Of a DNA stretch of 64,000 nucleotides, positions 38,176 through 50,850 are shown piece by piece. Made by a program: the position numbers and the translations under genes. Below the pieces are notes generated by a model. The model worked only from the letters and a program-made list of their open reading frames with translations, was not told the origin of the DNA and made no database searches. The stretch is from Gnetum montanum (Eukaryota; Streptophyta; Gnetopsida; Gnetales; Gnetaceae). The DNA is taken from the NCBI GenBank assembly GCA_015680685.1, contig MNCI01004758.1, positions 50,334 to 114,333 of the forward strand. The letters run 5' to 3'. Numbering within the stretch: position 1 is the stretch's first letter; each line of letters begins with the position of its first letter.

Positions 38176-38630
38176 TTGAAATCTTCTAGATCACTTGGAT
38201 AGTGAATTCAAAAAAAAACAAAATTAATTCAAGTCATGGTTACTAACTTTCTTGAAATAAATTTAATAGTGATATTAATCAATTAATAATTATAGTATTA
38301 AAATGGATAAGGGTTACCTAGGCCAATGTATCCTTATCTTACCAACATCTCTTGTAATTGATGAATCTAGATGAGGCATAATTAGATCTTCATTGGTCAA
38401 TGACATCCATGAAAGAATCTTGTTGGTGGGATCTATGTATTTTTGTAGATGTCTAATCCCTTGTTCATGAAATCAATGGAATGGTATCTTCTAGCTTTCA
38501 TAGATTATCACAAACATATGGTGCATCCAGTGATGGTTAATAACTTTTCCTCTATTGTGGTTTCATGGTTCATCATTAGTTTCTTATTGTAGTCAACCCA
38601 TCATTCTGAATGTCCCTTGGATCATGGTTT
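38176..38630 (-). other. Internal 5' region of the nested LTR element
   Basis: Lies between the family A insertion and the primer site at 38631. No coding motif was seen. In this reading it is the leader of the older element. Confidence 0.4.
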
Positions 38631-38642
38631 GCTTTGATACCA
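38631..38642 (-). promoter_or_regulatory. Primer binding site, tRNA-Met-like
   Basis: The minus strand reads TGGTATCAAAGC, one base from the common plant retrotransposon primer site TGGTATCAGAGC, four bases inside the LTR edge. Confidence 0.7.
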
Positions 38643-38646
38643 ATTA

Positions 38647-39314
38647 TGACATCCCGTCCCCGAATGTCATGGAAAACATCAAATATACGATATATTAGAC
38701 ATNAAAAAGAATGGCCACCATGGTTAGGCCTATAACTTAGCTAAAAAGAATGGCCAGTCCACTTTTTGTTCTACTTCACTCGACTCTCATGACTTGCCTA
38801 TACTAGCTCTGCCACTTCATGTTGACATAACCTCTAAGCCTGGGTATAAATGCATTAGGTCAAACCCCCAAAGGTCACCNAAAAAAGGAGAAAGAAGAGA
38901 ATGCTTTATTGATATGGAATAGCGTATCTGGATTGTGCTCTGATAGCATTCCTTGGGGTTTTCTTCCTTTAGCATCTATCAGTTAGAGGCAATCCAACAC
39001 TACCACCATGGTTAGGCCTATAACTTAGCTAAAAAGAATGGCCAGTCCACTTTTTGTTCTGCTTCACTCGACTCTCATGACTTGCCTATACTAGCTCTGC
39101 CACTTCATGTTGACATAACCTCTAAGCCTGGGTATAAATGCATTAGGTCAAACCCCCAAAGGTCACCTCAAGAGACATGTCTATTATTACAAAACACCCT
39201 TTCAGGTCCTAATTACAAGTGTCCTTTTGGTTCTTGTTACGATAACAATAACACTTATTATGAAGAGACACCATCTTTGTTATGCAACAACATCATTTGG
39301 GAATGGGGATGTGA
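38647..39314 (-). repeat. 5' LTR of the large nested element (assembly-damaged)
   Basis: Begins TGACATCCCG and ends GGGGATGTGA; the matching copy is at 17344-17917. Two 'n' characters (38703, 38880) bracket a segment (38715-38879) that repeats 39003-39167 almost exactly. The order inside the LTR is therefore wrong relative to the other copy, most likely a scaffolding artefact. Confidence 0.75.
38715..38879. repeat. Duplicated segment between two gap characters
   Basis: Near-identical to 39003-39167, with one clear difference (CTACTTC against CTGCTTC). Placed between single n's, it is best explained as a misplaced contig. Confidence 0.8.
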
Positions 39315-40435
39315 TAATTATTTATTAAATATAGCATAAGAAAATAAATAATTTATTTAATCCTAGGTTCAAAACATCAATTTGTTATAATTTATTTAAT
39401 GTTTGGTTGTTTATTTAGTTATTTGGTACTAAATCTTTTATTTTAGCAACCCCTACGCATGGATGTCCTGCTACTTAATGTCTAAATTTTAAACCCTTAA
39501 GAAAGTACTTGTGACTTACTTTTCCTACTTAGCCTATGGATTGAATTTTCCCTTTGTTTTTGTATCTTAGATGAAATAAATAATTATGATGAGGATTACA
39601 TGGAGGAAATAATGCTTAATGATAATTTTAGAAGCTTTCTGATTAGTTTAGGTTGGACAATTTGATGTATTTTTCTAAGTGATAATGTTCAATTGGTATT
39701 TTATACCTTGTAATGCCCTTTGGTTCGCTGTGTGGATTTTGTACTTGTCTTTAGTGTAGGTCTAACTTTACTTTCTATTGGTTTAAGTTTGATTATCGGC
39801 AATAATGTGTATTTGGATTTTTTATCTTGTTTTGGAAACATTAATGATCAAATGCCCTAATTTTAATTGACATATTATGTTATTCTTCCACTGCAATGTT
39901 AAGATTAGAATATTGTACATTTTAGCTTAGGTAGTATGGGCTTTGAGCTATTTTTATGTAGTGGACATGTTAGGTTTCATATGTAAGGGACTATTAGGTT
40001 TGTAATTTTATATCTAATTTAATTTTAATTTTTAATGTCCCTTTGCACCTAGTTTATGGATGTCTACTAATTTGCCTTTAAATTTCTTTAGCATCATTCT
40101 ATTTTTATTATGTGGTGCTTTAAATTTTTAAATAATATCCTTTTTAGCTTTAACCTAGGTTAGCAAGGTATTACAAATTAGCAAAGAATGAAATTACATC
40201 ATATCTAAGTTGAAACTGAAAGATGGAATATTAAGTAGCATGAAGACAAATTATGTTGATTATGTTTCCTAGAAGTAGTAAATATATAGTATTAAAATAT
40301 TGTAAAATATATTTCTTCAAAAAAATGGTAAATCTTTAGTCAATCTTTATATGAGCTATTCAAGCTACCAGTGTTATTTTTAGAAAGTTATATACAAGAT
40401 ATGTTTAGGTTACATGAATATTATATAGTAATAAG
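39315..40435. other. AT-rich DNA, nothing recognised
   Basis: No open frame of note and no repeat boundary before the LTR-like start at 40436. Confidence 0.4.
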
Positions 40436-41500
40436 TGATGAGGGTTCCAAACACCCAACCATATAAGTCATACAAGCACACACATGTGACTAGATCATAA
40501 TCTATGAATTGAATAATATGAACTATAGCTAGTTAATATGTGGCTTATTGATCATTGGCATTTTACTAGAGTTAGTGAAAATTAAAGTATATGATTTAAA
40601 TCACAATTAGATATAAGATGTATTGATGTTGTTTGACTCTAAAATACTAAGAATAGAACATTGCAAAATTAATATTAATTTTAACTAAAAAATAATGGAA
40701 GATAAATCTAATCTAGCCTAATGGTGATAAGCATATTATCCTAATCTTTCATTCATGTCTTGAACTCATATAGCTATTATTAGAATTACCAAGTAAACTA
40801 TTACCAGGAAAACCAAACGATATTACCACTAGATTACCAAAAAACTATTCTTAATGCTCAAGATTAGTCACACTTACTCCATAAAATACTAACAAACATT
40901 AGAAATGTAAATGAAAATTAAAATATAAATGATGATTAAAAGAAGAATGTATATGAAAAGTAAATCTAAGTTATGTGAGATGTTACAATGAGAATAAATA
41001 GTCTTGATCTTTATTATCATCCATGAAGCATGTCCAAGTATACTTCACTTAAATAAAGATGTCATACAACTACTTAAGATCATACTACATGCACTCACAA
41101 CTAACTATGACTATAAGAAAACTAATTGTAAGAGTTTTGATAAGGATGGACTAAAAGTTATCTTTGATACAACCAACGATTGGTATTTATAGACATGACT
41201 AGGCTAATGTAGGGACACCATCTCTATAGATGGTTGATTGTAGGTTCAAGAAGCTAGAAGGACATCTTGAAGATCAAAGATACATATTGTCTAAGAGCTA
41301 TGCATGCATAGGAGGTATATTTTCTTAGTTAAAGACGTCTCTAGGAAGATGTCTCTCCTAGAAAACAAATTTTTATCTTCTAAAGGAGATATCTCATACT
41401 AACAATAGACATCTAGCCATGACAAAAGATGTCTTTTCTAAGAGCCAGAGTTGATAGGAATACATCTTTCCAAGCCTGTAGATGTCCCATATGGTTGAGG
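40436..41500 (-). repeat. Diverged LTR related to the tRNA-Asp-type families
   Basis: Starts TGATGAGGG and contains ACACCCAACCATATAAG, the diverged form of the block found at the same place in the other LTRs. The shared middle (TAATCTTTCATTCATG, TTACCAAG) and a TATTTATAG box at about 41184-41192 follow. Beyond it are palindromic words (AGACGTCT, GAGATATCTC, AGACATCT). No primer site lies to the left, so it may be a solo LTR. The right end is uncertain. Confidence 0.6.
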
Positions 41501-41619
41501 AAAGTTTTGGGTTTGTAGTTTCAAGTTGGAAAACAATAAAAAAAAGATAAGAATAAGATGGAAACAGCTAAGAACCTCTAAGTTGATCATGGAAACATTT
41601 TTCCTAAGCTTAATATTTT

Positions 41620-42052
41620 ATAATTCATAAATATTGATGTCATGTTTGATGTTTTTGGAGAGTGTACTTTTCATGTTTGGAAAGTGCATGAGAGTTGGAA
41701 GAGAAATTGCATAAGCATTGTCTAGATCTCTGTGGTCAATTATGTGTTTTGGTCAATGTGACTCATGTGTGAGTTGTATCTCAAACCTCTGTATAGGAGA
41801 GATCTAGTTCAATTGTTCCTTCCATTGAGGATTATCATTGTGTGGTTGTAGAGCTACATGCTCTATAATATCATTGAATGACTAAGTGTGATATTTGTGG
41901 GTTCTAGAACGAACCACTATGCTTATAATCTTCTTTGAAATAATAAAAGATAGGCGGTTTTTCTTATTTTCTAACAATTAAATTATCTTCATACATTTGA
42001 GATTTCGTATGCTTTTAAAGGGTTAAAGAAAATTAGAGTGACCCTGCTTCAA
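41620..42052 (+). repeat. Probable 5' LTR (3' portion) of another LTR element
   Basis: Precedes a primer-site-like sequence and gag. Contains an AATAAAAGA signal near 41940. Ends CTGCTTCA before the primer site. The left boundary is a guess. Confidence 0.4.
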
Positions 42053-42056
42053 CGAT

Positions 42057-42068
42057 TAGTATCAAAGC
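42057..42068 (+). promoter_or_regulatory. Primer binding site, decayed tRNA-Met type
   Basis: TAGTATCAAAGC, two changes from TGGTATCAGAGC, about 140 bases before the gag start. Confidence 0.5.
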
Positions 42069-42206
42069 ACTTTAGATTAATTATTTTGGAAATTTGGCTA
42101 TGGATTTTTATGTCTATTTAAGATTGCTCTAAAGAAGAAATAGATTCAATCCTTGAGTAGAGACATGAAGAGCATGAAATCTATCTTTTAATTAATGGTT
42201 TCATGA

Positions 42207-43360
42207 TTGGTTGAGATCATTGCAAAGGTAAATAAGAATTTAGGTCCAAGTCATGTTCAAACTTATGATGATGATAAGCACTCACATTCAAATGGTGATG
42301 AAGAAATTTCTCAACATGATGAAGGGAGAGAAGATGAGAAGGAAGAACATTCCAACTATGAAAGTGTGAAAATCCATCAACCTAGGATTTCACAGGAAGG
42401 GAATCCAAATCCTCATGTCAAAGTACCAATAGCTCCATCTTCAGTATCTACTTCTCATGAAAAGCTTAATGATGAAGATGAAGCAAGCCTTGATAGAGTA
42501 TTCAAAAATGCTACAAGACACTTATATGTGAAATTGAAGAATTTCAATAGTGTAGATGGTACCAATGCTTTTGCATGTTGGCTAAATACACTTAACAAGT
42601 ATTTCAAGTTAGAAGAGGTACCAAATCAATTAAGAGTACTAATTGTTGAATCCAAATTAGAAGGACTTCAACCTAGTGGAAAAAGGAATCATAGAGTTAT
42701 GAGAGGTAAAATGATCAACCTATCAAAGATGGAAATCTGATGAAATATAGGTTAAGAAGAAAATTTAAATAATCTTAGTAGAGAAAAGAGATTATCATAA
42801 ACCTAAAGTTCTTTAGATAAGGGTATAAAGATGTCAAGGAGTCTTACAATGAATTTTATAAGCTATTCCATCAAGCTAAGGTAAACCGGGAGGAGTATAA
42901 ACAAGCTTTAATTTTTCTTAGAGGCATCAAAATGGCATATCAACAAAATTTATCATTCTATAAGCCAAAAAATCTTCATGAGGCTTATGATTTTCCACTC
43001 AAGATAGAAAAGAAGCTTAATGGATTTGGAAGTAGGAGTAAACAAGCTTTAAAGAAGAAGCACAAGGGATCCAAATCAAAGAAGAAATTCAAATCAAATC
43101 TAAAGATAAAGATGATAGCCATGAAAAGAATCTAGAGAAGTGCAATGAGAATAACAAAGTCAAAAACGACCAAGAAAAATGAGGCAAGGATCAAGATAGC
43201 AACTCATCCAAGATATAGTGCTTCAAATTTGAAGAATCCTTCTAAAAAATGTTTTGAGTTTCAAAATCAAAGGAATTTTGGTCTCCAAGAATTTTTTTTT
43301 ACATTACAAATTCAGTATGATCTTCTTCAACGTGATGATTATGCTTAGCAAATTTCTTTC
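42207..43360 (+). pseudogene. gag fragment of a second gypsy-like element
   Basis: The first 177 residues (42207-42740) are an acidic, Ser/Glu-rich leader followed by a gag opening: VKLKNFNSVDGTNAFACWLNTLNKYFKLEEVPNQ.R. After a frameshift the reading resumes near 42830 (SYNEFYKLFHQAKV) and runs on through 42932-43135 (AYDFPLKIEKKLN), ending in a Lys/Ser-rich stretch. Cys-containing words near 43250 may be a ruined zinc knuckle. No protease or RT follows; the element stops near the LINE fragment at 43.57 kb. The family looks different from the tRNA-Asp gag. Confidence 0.7.
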
Positions 43361-43569
43361 CAAATCATCTATCATAATTTCTAACTTTACAACTAGTTCG
43401 CTGATGCCAGCCAATTCAACAAATATCACGAGTAGGCTTATTTTTTTCATGTCATAAAGAGTTTAAAATATTTTTCCCACTAGGTTCTATGAATATATTA
43501 ACATTCATATAAAAATGCTTATGTTTTCAAAAGGATGAAAAATTAATTCTAGAAAGATAAATGCTAATT

Positions 43570-45400
43570 AAAAAAATAGTCTAACAAAGTAGCATTTGTA
43601 TGCACTTCTACTTTCCTTATAGGCTTCCAAAAAAAACATTAGAGATGTAAAATATATCATGTCAACAATAAATTCTATCATTTTCTTATTGACAACTGTA
43701 CCAAGTGTAATGCTTCTCATTTGAAAGATGTGGAAATAAAGAGCTAATATCATAAAGAAAATTTTTTTCTTTAAAATTACACTAATCTTCTTTTTCTTAA
43801 GAAGACATATTAGGAGGAAGACCACAAAGCTCATCTATATGACTTCAACCATATTGAAATCACCTCCAATGATCCAAGGAACCTTAGGTAGAGATAGAAG
43901 ATATTTTTAAACCTCTAAACAATCTTTTGAATGATTAAGAACATAAAGATTACAAAGTCCATAGTCTTCTTTTTCACTATGATAAGTAATCCATATAACT
44001 CTTCCAATGTTTACCAAACCAAAATTTAAAAAATCAAATTTTTATTAACAAGAATGACAACATCTACTTTATTAACTTTATGAACAACAGAAAAAACAAC
44101 ACAGTTTTTTAAAATGCATTTATCAACAAAACTATTTATCATGTATTGAAATCTTATTTTCTCACGAGAAATGAAAACCTAGAGATAAATGCTAGTTTGA
44201 AAGATCCTCCCTAGCAATCTTTACTTAGCATCTATCAAAAAACCCCAAATATTCAATGATAAAAATAATATTAAGATGTAGAGGAAGAGATCCCTTCCTT
44301 GATTTTTCGAGTTCAACATTTGTCTCGCAATCCATATCACTTATTAACGAAAAAGCATTGTCTAATAAAAAAAATATTTGGAACAATAACAGAAGTAGAT
44401 AGAGAATGAGCTACCTTTAGGGTTATTAAATTGAAAGCAATATCTACAAGTCCTTTATTTTTATGGTATACTAAATAAAATCCATTTACATCAATATTTC
44501 CATTATTGGTCTTATTTAAAAATTTCTTTTTTCTAAAGAGGAATTCTCTTTAGATATCAAGATTTTATTAGCACCTTTAGAATTAAAAGGATTGGTAAAA
44601 TGTAAAGAAATTTTTTAAGAAGATTTCATTTGTGCTCATTGAAAACTATCATTATTTTTCTTTTCTAAAAATTGTTGTTTCTTTTCCTTATGAATAATTT
44701 TTTTATTATGAACAAGATAGATTCCAATAACATGGCCTTCAAAAAACAATAGCTGCAACAATCTTGCAAATTATAGTATGTAATTTTGCAGGAAAAATAC
44801 TAATTACTGATCTTTAGTTTTAATTATTTCTTCCTCTACCACGAATCAATCTCTACAAAATAACATATGTGTTGCACACCATCTAGTAATTTTTTTTAAC
44901 TCTATCTTCAGGATTGTGCAAATGCTACCAACAATTTCACTTTCAACACTGTGAAAAATAAAATATTTTCTAATTCAATCAAACAAGAAATTTTAGAGTA
45001 ATCAGAAGAATAGGGATCAAAATCTACTTCTCATTTCCAAGTAATAAAAGTATGACACTGATCCATAAGAAATTTAAGATCCAATGATTTCTTAATCATT
45101 TTAAAATTAGATAGTTCAACAAGCAAAAAAGATTCAAAAAAATAGTAAACATGCAAAACATCAATTCCCTAGTATTCAAGGTTAACCTAAATCATTGGTG
45201 TAAAACCCTTATTTGGGTAAATAAATCCAATAATCTACAAAAATATGTATTGTGAAATGATATCTTATGACAAGGATTCATATAAATTATTAGATAAATC
45301 AAAATTAAAATCTTCAAAATTTTTCATAGTTTCTAGAATCTGAGACACATTAGTTTTTTCCATCTTTAGATCATTCCTTGCGAAAAAACCTTTTACCACA
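43570..45400 (-). mobile_element. LINE fragment (ORF1 region and AP endonuclease)
   Basis: On the minus strand, LSLNIWGFL (about 44270) resembles the start of plant L1 ORF2, which opens LSWNIRG. Further on, after DVVILVNKNL (about 44040) and YGLCNLYV (about 43955), comes VPWIIGGDFNMVE (43853-43890), the metal-binding GDFN motif of the endonuclease. The segment upstream (44300-45400) would be the ORF1 part but is poorly readable. Frameshifts and stops throughout; the RT part is absent. Confidence 0.7.
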
Positions 45401-45599
45401 ACTTGCACCAAGTTTGATATTTTTATTGTTAAAACTTGGATGGAAAGAATTCTAACAATTTTAATTTGTTTGATTTTAGTAGAATAAAAATAGAAGTGTT
45501 AGATCTAATAAATAGGAAAGACCATCAATAGGTTTATCTTATATTTTCAAAAAAAGGTTTTAAAAGTTAATTAAGATGAAAATGATGACATGTATAAGT

Positions 45600-45740
45600 C
45601 AAAAAAATAATCTAAATTTTTAACAAGGATTTGCAAGTAATAGATTTCTAGTTCAAGTCACACTTGAGATATTGTTATATTTCTTAATAGTTTTTCTAAT
45701 ATATCACATTGGCTATATGTTTTGGAATCTATATATAGCC
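45600..45740 (+). repeat. SINE-like unit
   Basis: B-box-like GTTCAAGTCAC (45651) with a tail TAATAGTTTTTCTAATATATCACATTGGCTATATG, matching the tail order of the units at 13.3 and 61.9 kb. Confidence 0.45.
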
Positions 45741-46186
45741 AATTTATTTTGAGTTCAAATATTCAAAATTCAATAAACTTGTGTAACTCTAACGAGTAAC
45801 CGCTTGTCTTGAAATCCTTATTAGATAATGAGTTAATGACTTTAATCAACTCTCATTAGAAAATTTCTATCTTTGCAATTAAATTTTAATTTTCTAATTG
45901 GAAAATACTAGTGATGTCCCAAAGCTTACATGTAATTAGAGTCTTGCTTCAAACACCACTCAAAACAAGTTTGCCCAAGTCAAGGATTAGATGTGTTGTC
46001 AACATAAGAATTTAAAGTTTGTGCAAGTTGCTTTGAAAGGGGTGTTGGAACCCAAAATATTATTTTTACCAATATTTTCCCTCAAGACATATAGTCAAAT
46101 TAGAATTTTATCACTAAGAGTTATTTACCGGAATCAAATGCATGACTTAAAGAGTTACCTACTCAAGATTCCTATCCCTAGGTTAG

Positions 46187-47064
46187 TGAGGAGTGGTGAG
46201 GTACCCCTACACTCAACCATACGAATACAAGCGTTCATGCACGATCTGGTTGAACTTTGCAGACTGACTAGTTGTGGTATCTAGATAGTTACACGTTGAT
46301 CGCAGTTTGCTATCTTCCCACTTGAATTAGTATTTGCTTTGTCATGTATGGTTTAGTCCAGAGTGAGGCGTATGATGTGATCCTAAACTAGTGCTACTCC
46401 TAGAGACAATGGAAAATAATCTTGATTAAGCTAATAAGCAATAGGAAATGAAGTCTAAGCTAGCCTAAGTGCGATGAGCATCCATTCCTTAATCATCCAT
46501 ACACATCTTGGACCTCGTGCACGACTACTACTGGGTTTACCAAGCATAGATCCTAGGTATGCTACTAGCTTACCAAGTAGTCACACTTAAATGCTCGTGA
46601 TTAAGTCGTACTCATTCCATAGTTAATAACAAGAATAGTAAATGATGGTAAAGAAATATTAACTAAGAAAATAATAAATAACAATAACAATTAAACAATT
46701 AAAACTAAGTGAATGTTGCAATGATGAAGTAATCTCGATCTTTATTTCCGGTCATGTGCATGTCCAAGTACGTCACACTCGAATAAAGGTGATGTATAAT
46801 TATAAGCATCACATTGCGAGCATGCACTTGGGAAAATAGTCTAACTCCTATGGAAACAAACTACAAGGGCTTCACTACAGCTACTAGAAAGATACCTAAG
46901 TGTGGTGGGAGCACACTTATTTATAGGCAAGAACAGGCTCTGCATAAACGGGGCCACGTTGACACATGGAGGGATGCGTCGACGAGGCTGCGTCGATGCG
47001 GCCACGTATACGGGGCCCCATATATGTGGCCTAGTCGATGCATCGACTGTATAGCACTTCATCA
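46187..47064 (-). repeat. 3' LTR of family B element
   Basis: Ends CTTCATCA. TATA box (CTATAAATAAG, minus strand) at about 46916-46926. Distal tract (46970-47055) rich in GTCGA, GCGTCGA and GATGCATCGA words. Its first bases read TGAGGAG where the partner LTR has TGATGAG. Confidence 0.92.
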
Positions 47065-47371
47065 AACCCCCACGACTGAGTAAAAACTCATCCTTGAGTC
47101 AAAGAAAGTGAGAAACAAGCTCGATTGAATACACAGTGGATAGGTATGGGATTATTGATTGACTAGAAATTTATTCATGCCATAGTGGATATGACAAAAT
47201 TGGGACACAGACACAAAATGTTTATTGGAACTCATGTGGTTCCTGGTGATGGTGGTTCCTCCATGGGTCTCTTCCCTTGTCCTATGCATCAAGCTTCTAA
47301 GATTGATACCATTGAAGAAGCACCTGATGTTTCTCCTCTTCTATATGTTGATGTTCCAATGTTTGATGAAG

Positions 47372-47662
47372 TCAGCATTTCCCATGGGTACGGTAGCTAT
47401 GGGAATACTTGATTGGCCTTGACATGCCATGCCATAGATAGCCATCATTCCTCTTCATAGGCTTGGGCCCTGACCTCTCCACCTTTTTCTTGGCCAGCTT
47501 GTGCAATGACAAGAGGTCCCTGATGGATGCTAAATGATTATGCCTCCTGCTCTGCATGTTTTGCATGAGGTCCTTGGCCTCTACCTCCCCCAGGTCGTTC
47601 AATTGCACCTTGAGAAGGTCCTCCTTGTTGTCTTCTTTTAGGGGCCATCTATAATCACACAA
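47372..47662 (-). pseudogene. Small basic frame in family B interior
   Basis: A 96-residue frame covers the region. In another frame an ATG at 47646-47648 starts a short basic Gly/Gln-rich peptide (MAPKRRQQGG...) that ends after 36 residues. Neither resembles a known domain. I list it because it is the most protein-like stretch in the 3' part of this element. Confidence 0.3.
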
Positions 47663-47664
47663 AT

Positions 47665-49010
47665 ATTAATTGTTAGTAAGGTTATTTGAAAAAGGTTCAA
47701 TGATTTCATACCTTACTCAATGCCTTTAATAAATGTTGAATTCTTTACTTAGTGTGATTTTAGAGTTAGAACTTTTTCAAGGAAGTTGCCCTAAAAGTTT
47801 AATGTCAGACCTAGTTTTGAGGAACATTTGATAAAATGATGACAAAGAAAAGAATAGATTTGGCAATGAAGTACTCAGAGGGTATAAGATGATGTGGTGG
47901 TTTGCAACAAGTACAAATTACAAAAGTCACGCAAGTGGATCCTCCCCAAAGCAGGTTCCAACCTATAATGCCCTTGCGTAACCACACCTTAAAATGTCTG
48001 TAGGCACTAGAATCGTTAAATGTAATCTATACCAATGCAACAAAACACACACATGTGTAAACACCACCATGATAAGGTATGAATTCAATGCTACACAAGA
48101 CACGAGTCACAAATACACGAGCAGCAAGATGGAATGAATTGGAGAAGGGATTGCAGAGATTGGGATGTGAGGTAACTGACTCAGGGCATAATGAATCTTG
48201 AGTGTAGGACATGATTAATGTGTCATTAGCCCGTCATTCCAAAATCAAGACCAAGTCCATTCTTCCGATCAGTGACATTGCATTATTTCATCCAATGATG
48301 GACAATCGTAAGAGCACCATGATAGTAAGGCATATGATCACTTGGCATTTTGTGCAAGGGAAGAGTGACTTGGAATTTCTTTGCAGCATACTTTTTGTTT
48401 GGCTGCTTTGGCACACTCTTCTTCTTTTTTTTTTCTTTTTTTTTGAAGTAGTACATAATCCAGAGAAGCCACCTACCTTCAGGCATGAGTGCATGTCTTT
48501 CCCCCCCCCCCCCCTAGAATAGCGTTAGGTTCTTTATTAGGTGCCTTTAATACTCTTACTCCAATTTTTCGTTAGATCTACAAGGATCTTAGTACAACCA
48601 AGCTGCATAATAGCACCCACAAATGTCACCAAAAAGAATCCACAAGTTCCCTTGATGTCACACCCTAGCCATTCCCTCTTAGTCCATCATTTTTCACTCT
48701 GGGCATAATGAGCACAAAATTAATTTTAAGTCTTAAGAATGTCAAGAATACCACTGTACCCTTGAACAGAACCTCTAATTTGTAGAGTGGATGAGTGGGT
48801 GTAATGGACTCACTATCCAAATAATTTATCACTCGAGACTCGATAACATAGAACACACCTCAACCAATGAGCCACATGAGTGTTTTATTCGTAGACGAGA
48901 TTACTCAAATAAGAAGATAAAAAGACAAAAAGACAAAAAGATAAAACAAAAAATTGAAAAAGGAAAAACTGGAAAACAAAAAATTGTAAAATTAAAGAAA
49001 ATGAAAATAT
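47665..49010. other. Non-coding interior of family B element
   Basis: Short frames only. Contains a run of 14 C residues at 48501-48514 beside T-rich tracts. Presumed filler sequence of a non-autonomous element. Confidence 0.45.
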
Positions 49011-49013
49011 TTA

Positions 49014-50850
49014 TTAATCTTGTTTGTTATTAGAATGGGGGATATCCCCCATAACTAAACGGTTGATCATGGCAAGGATTAATAAATGAAAGATGAGGAT
49101 CCTTGCATGTTGGAAATATTGAAACTTGGTCATACTTACCCCATTGGGGTTCACACACCTGATTATAGTAAGCATAGTGGGGCAATTTGTAAGATGTGGT
49201 TCTTGGATAAAGAGTTGACCCACTATGATACTTGAGACTGTAAGATGGTACGCAAGGATCAAGATGTCGTTCTCCATGATTGTATTCATTGGGCCGTATG
49301 GTTGTTGGAGTGTTAATTGGTGGCCCTGATGAAGTGACATGAGGCACTGGGTTCGAGGAGAAGGATGCACCACAGTGTTGGACTTATGCTGAGTTGAAAA
49401 TGCAATTACCTTGGAACTGTGTTGTCCCCCTTCCTTCGGTCATGTCTAAAGAAGGGACGCTTTCGATGTTGAGAAGGCCCCTCACTACTGTTGGAAATAG
49501 TAGCACACATAACGTTCGTGGGTTGTTGCTGTCGTGCAAACACTTCAGGAATAGTTGGTGGTGATGTAGAAGGAGGAAAAGGATGAAAATGTGGAAATTT
49601 AGGAGAAGTGTAAGGTACACAAGGCAGTGGTTGTGTTGAGGACATGGGCTAATAGTATTGAGGAGAATAATAATGTGGCAAGATAGAATATGTTGACCCG
49701 GTTGGGGGAACAAGATGTTGAACTAGATACACATTTAGATTCGGATGATCCGAAGGGTGTCTCCAGTTTAGGGATGGCTTCCCCCACGATTGGGATTGTT
49801 CCCACTATGATCAAACACAATATCTCTGTACGAACTCTGGGTGCAACGTGGTTCCCCAATGCTCATATAAATGTAACAAGATTGGGCATTGGCCCTTGGG
49901 GTAATCATATAGGCAAATGTTGTATTTATACATATGATTGGCAGTTGAGCTCTTATCTTCCTCATCCCTTCTTTCTGATTGTCTAATGATACTTTGTCCT
50001 ACTTCTCGGGTTGTCAAAACTCTATCTCCAATAATATCAATATATTCTCCACACTTTTTATGTGTCCATTCCAACATCTTATTGATCTTTTCCCTAACTT
50101 CTTCAAGTGATTGTTGTATTGGCAAAGATGGTTCTTCCTCCTTAAGATTGGTTGATTTCTCCTTTTTATGATTATGGACCTCTGTTAAGTTGAGATTTTG
50201 GTCTCGTTGATGCTTTTCAACACTCTCCTATCTAGCCATTTCTCCCTCTTCTTTTGCTATCTGCTTAATAAGCTCTTGGAATTGATGGGTTTGTAGTTCA
50301 TATAGTTGACCTTAGGCATACATCCCAAGGGTCTCTCTTGTTTCATCATGAAGTCCATCAATGATATGGTACATTAGCCTTTCCTCGAAGAACTCATGGC
50401 CTGGACAGTTGTTTAACAGTGCATAATATCTTTCTAAGGCCATGTTCAAGGGTTCATGTTGTGCTTGTTTCTAGTCTTGGATTTGTTTCCTCAAGGCCAA
50501 CACTCTTGTGTCATTGTTAAAGAGTTCTACCATTGTTGGCCAACATCGTATTGAATTTGGTTTAAACGATCTATACCATACTTTTGCTTGGCCAACGAGT
50601 GTCATAGGAAAGAGCTTGAGCTTTTGCCAATCATTATCAATGTTGTTCCATGCACAAGCACCATAGAAGGCTTGTAAATGTTGTTGCGGATCTAAGTCAT
50701 AGCCTCCTAAAAAATTGGGAAAGTTGTTTAGATCAAGCTTGGGCAGGTGGCTCTCTTTACGATGCCTATGGGAGATTCAAACAGCCTCTTGTATTTGCAT
50801 TAGGCTTGTAGTGGCCAATAGGGGTTCATCGTCATCTAGTAAGTTTTGCT
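49014..50850 (-). pseudogene. gag remnant of family B element, with Pro-rich tail
   Basis: From about 50760 leftwards: LDLNNFPNFLGGYD, FYGACAWNNIDNDWQKLKLFP, VWYRSFKP, MVELFNNDTRVLALRKQI, ALERYYALLNN, IIDGLHDETRETLGMYA. This is a retrotransposon gag domain parallel to the family A gag. Next is a helical Gln/Glu-rich stretch (49811-50125; QQSLEEVREKINKMLEW), then long Pro/Tyr/His-rich frames (49014-49713). Several in-frame stops (for example after KQIQD and after GMYA) interrupt it. The conserved N-terminal domain of the other gags is not recognisable here. Confidence 0.78.

Noticed and set aside
42207-42740. Host acidic protein gene
   Set aside because: The second half has retrotransposon gag wording and continues, after a frameshift, into more gag; a primer-site-like sequence precedes it.
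46814-47083. Plus-strand frame within the family B LTR, with a near-copy at 51804-52061
   Set aside because: Falls in the U3/R part of both LTRs; similarity reflects the LTR repeat, not a gene.
48501-48514. 14-C run as a functional element
   Set aside because: Simple homopolymer in the interior of a non-autonomous element; could also be a sequencing weak spot.
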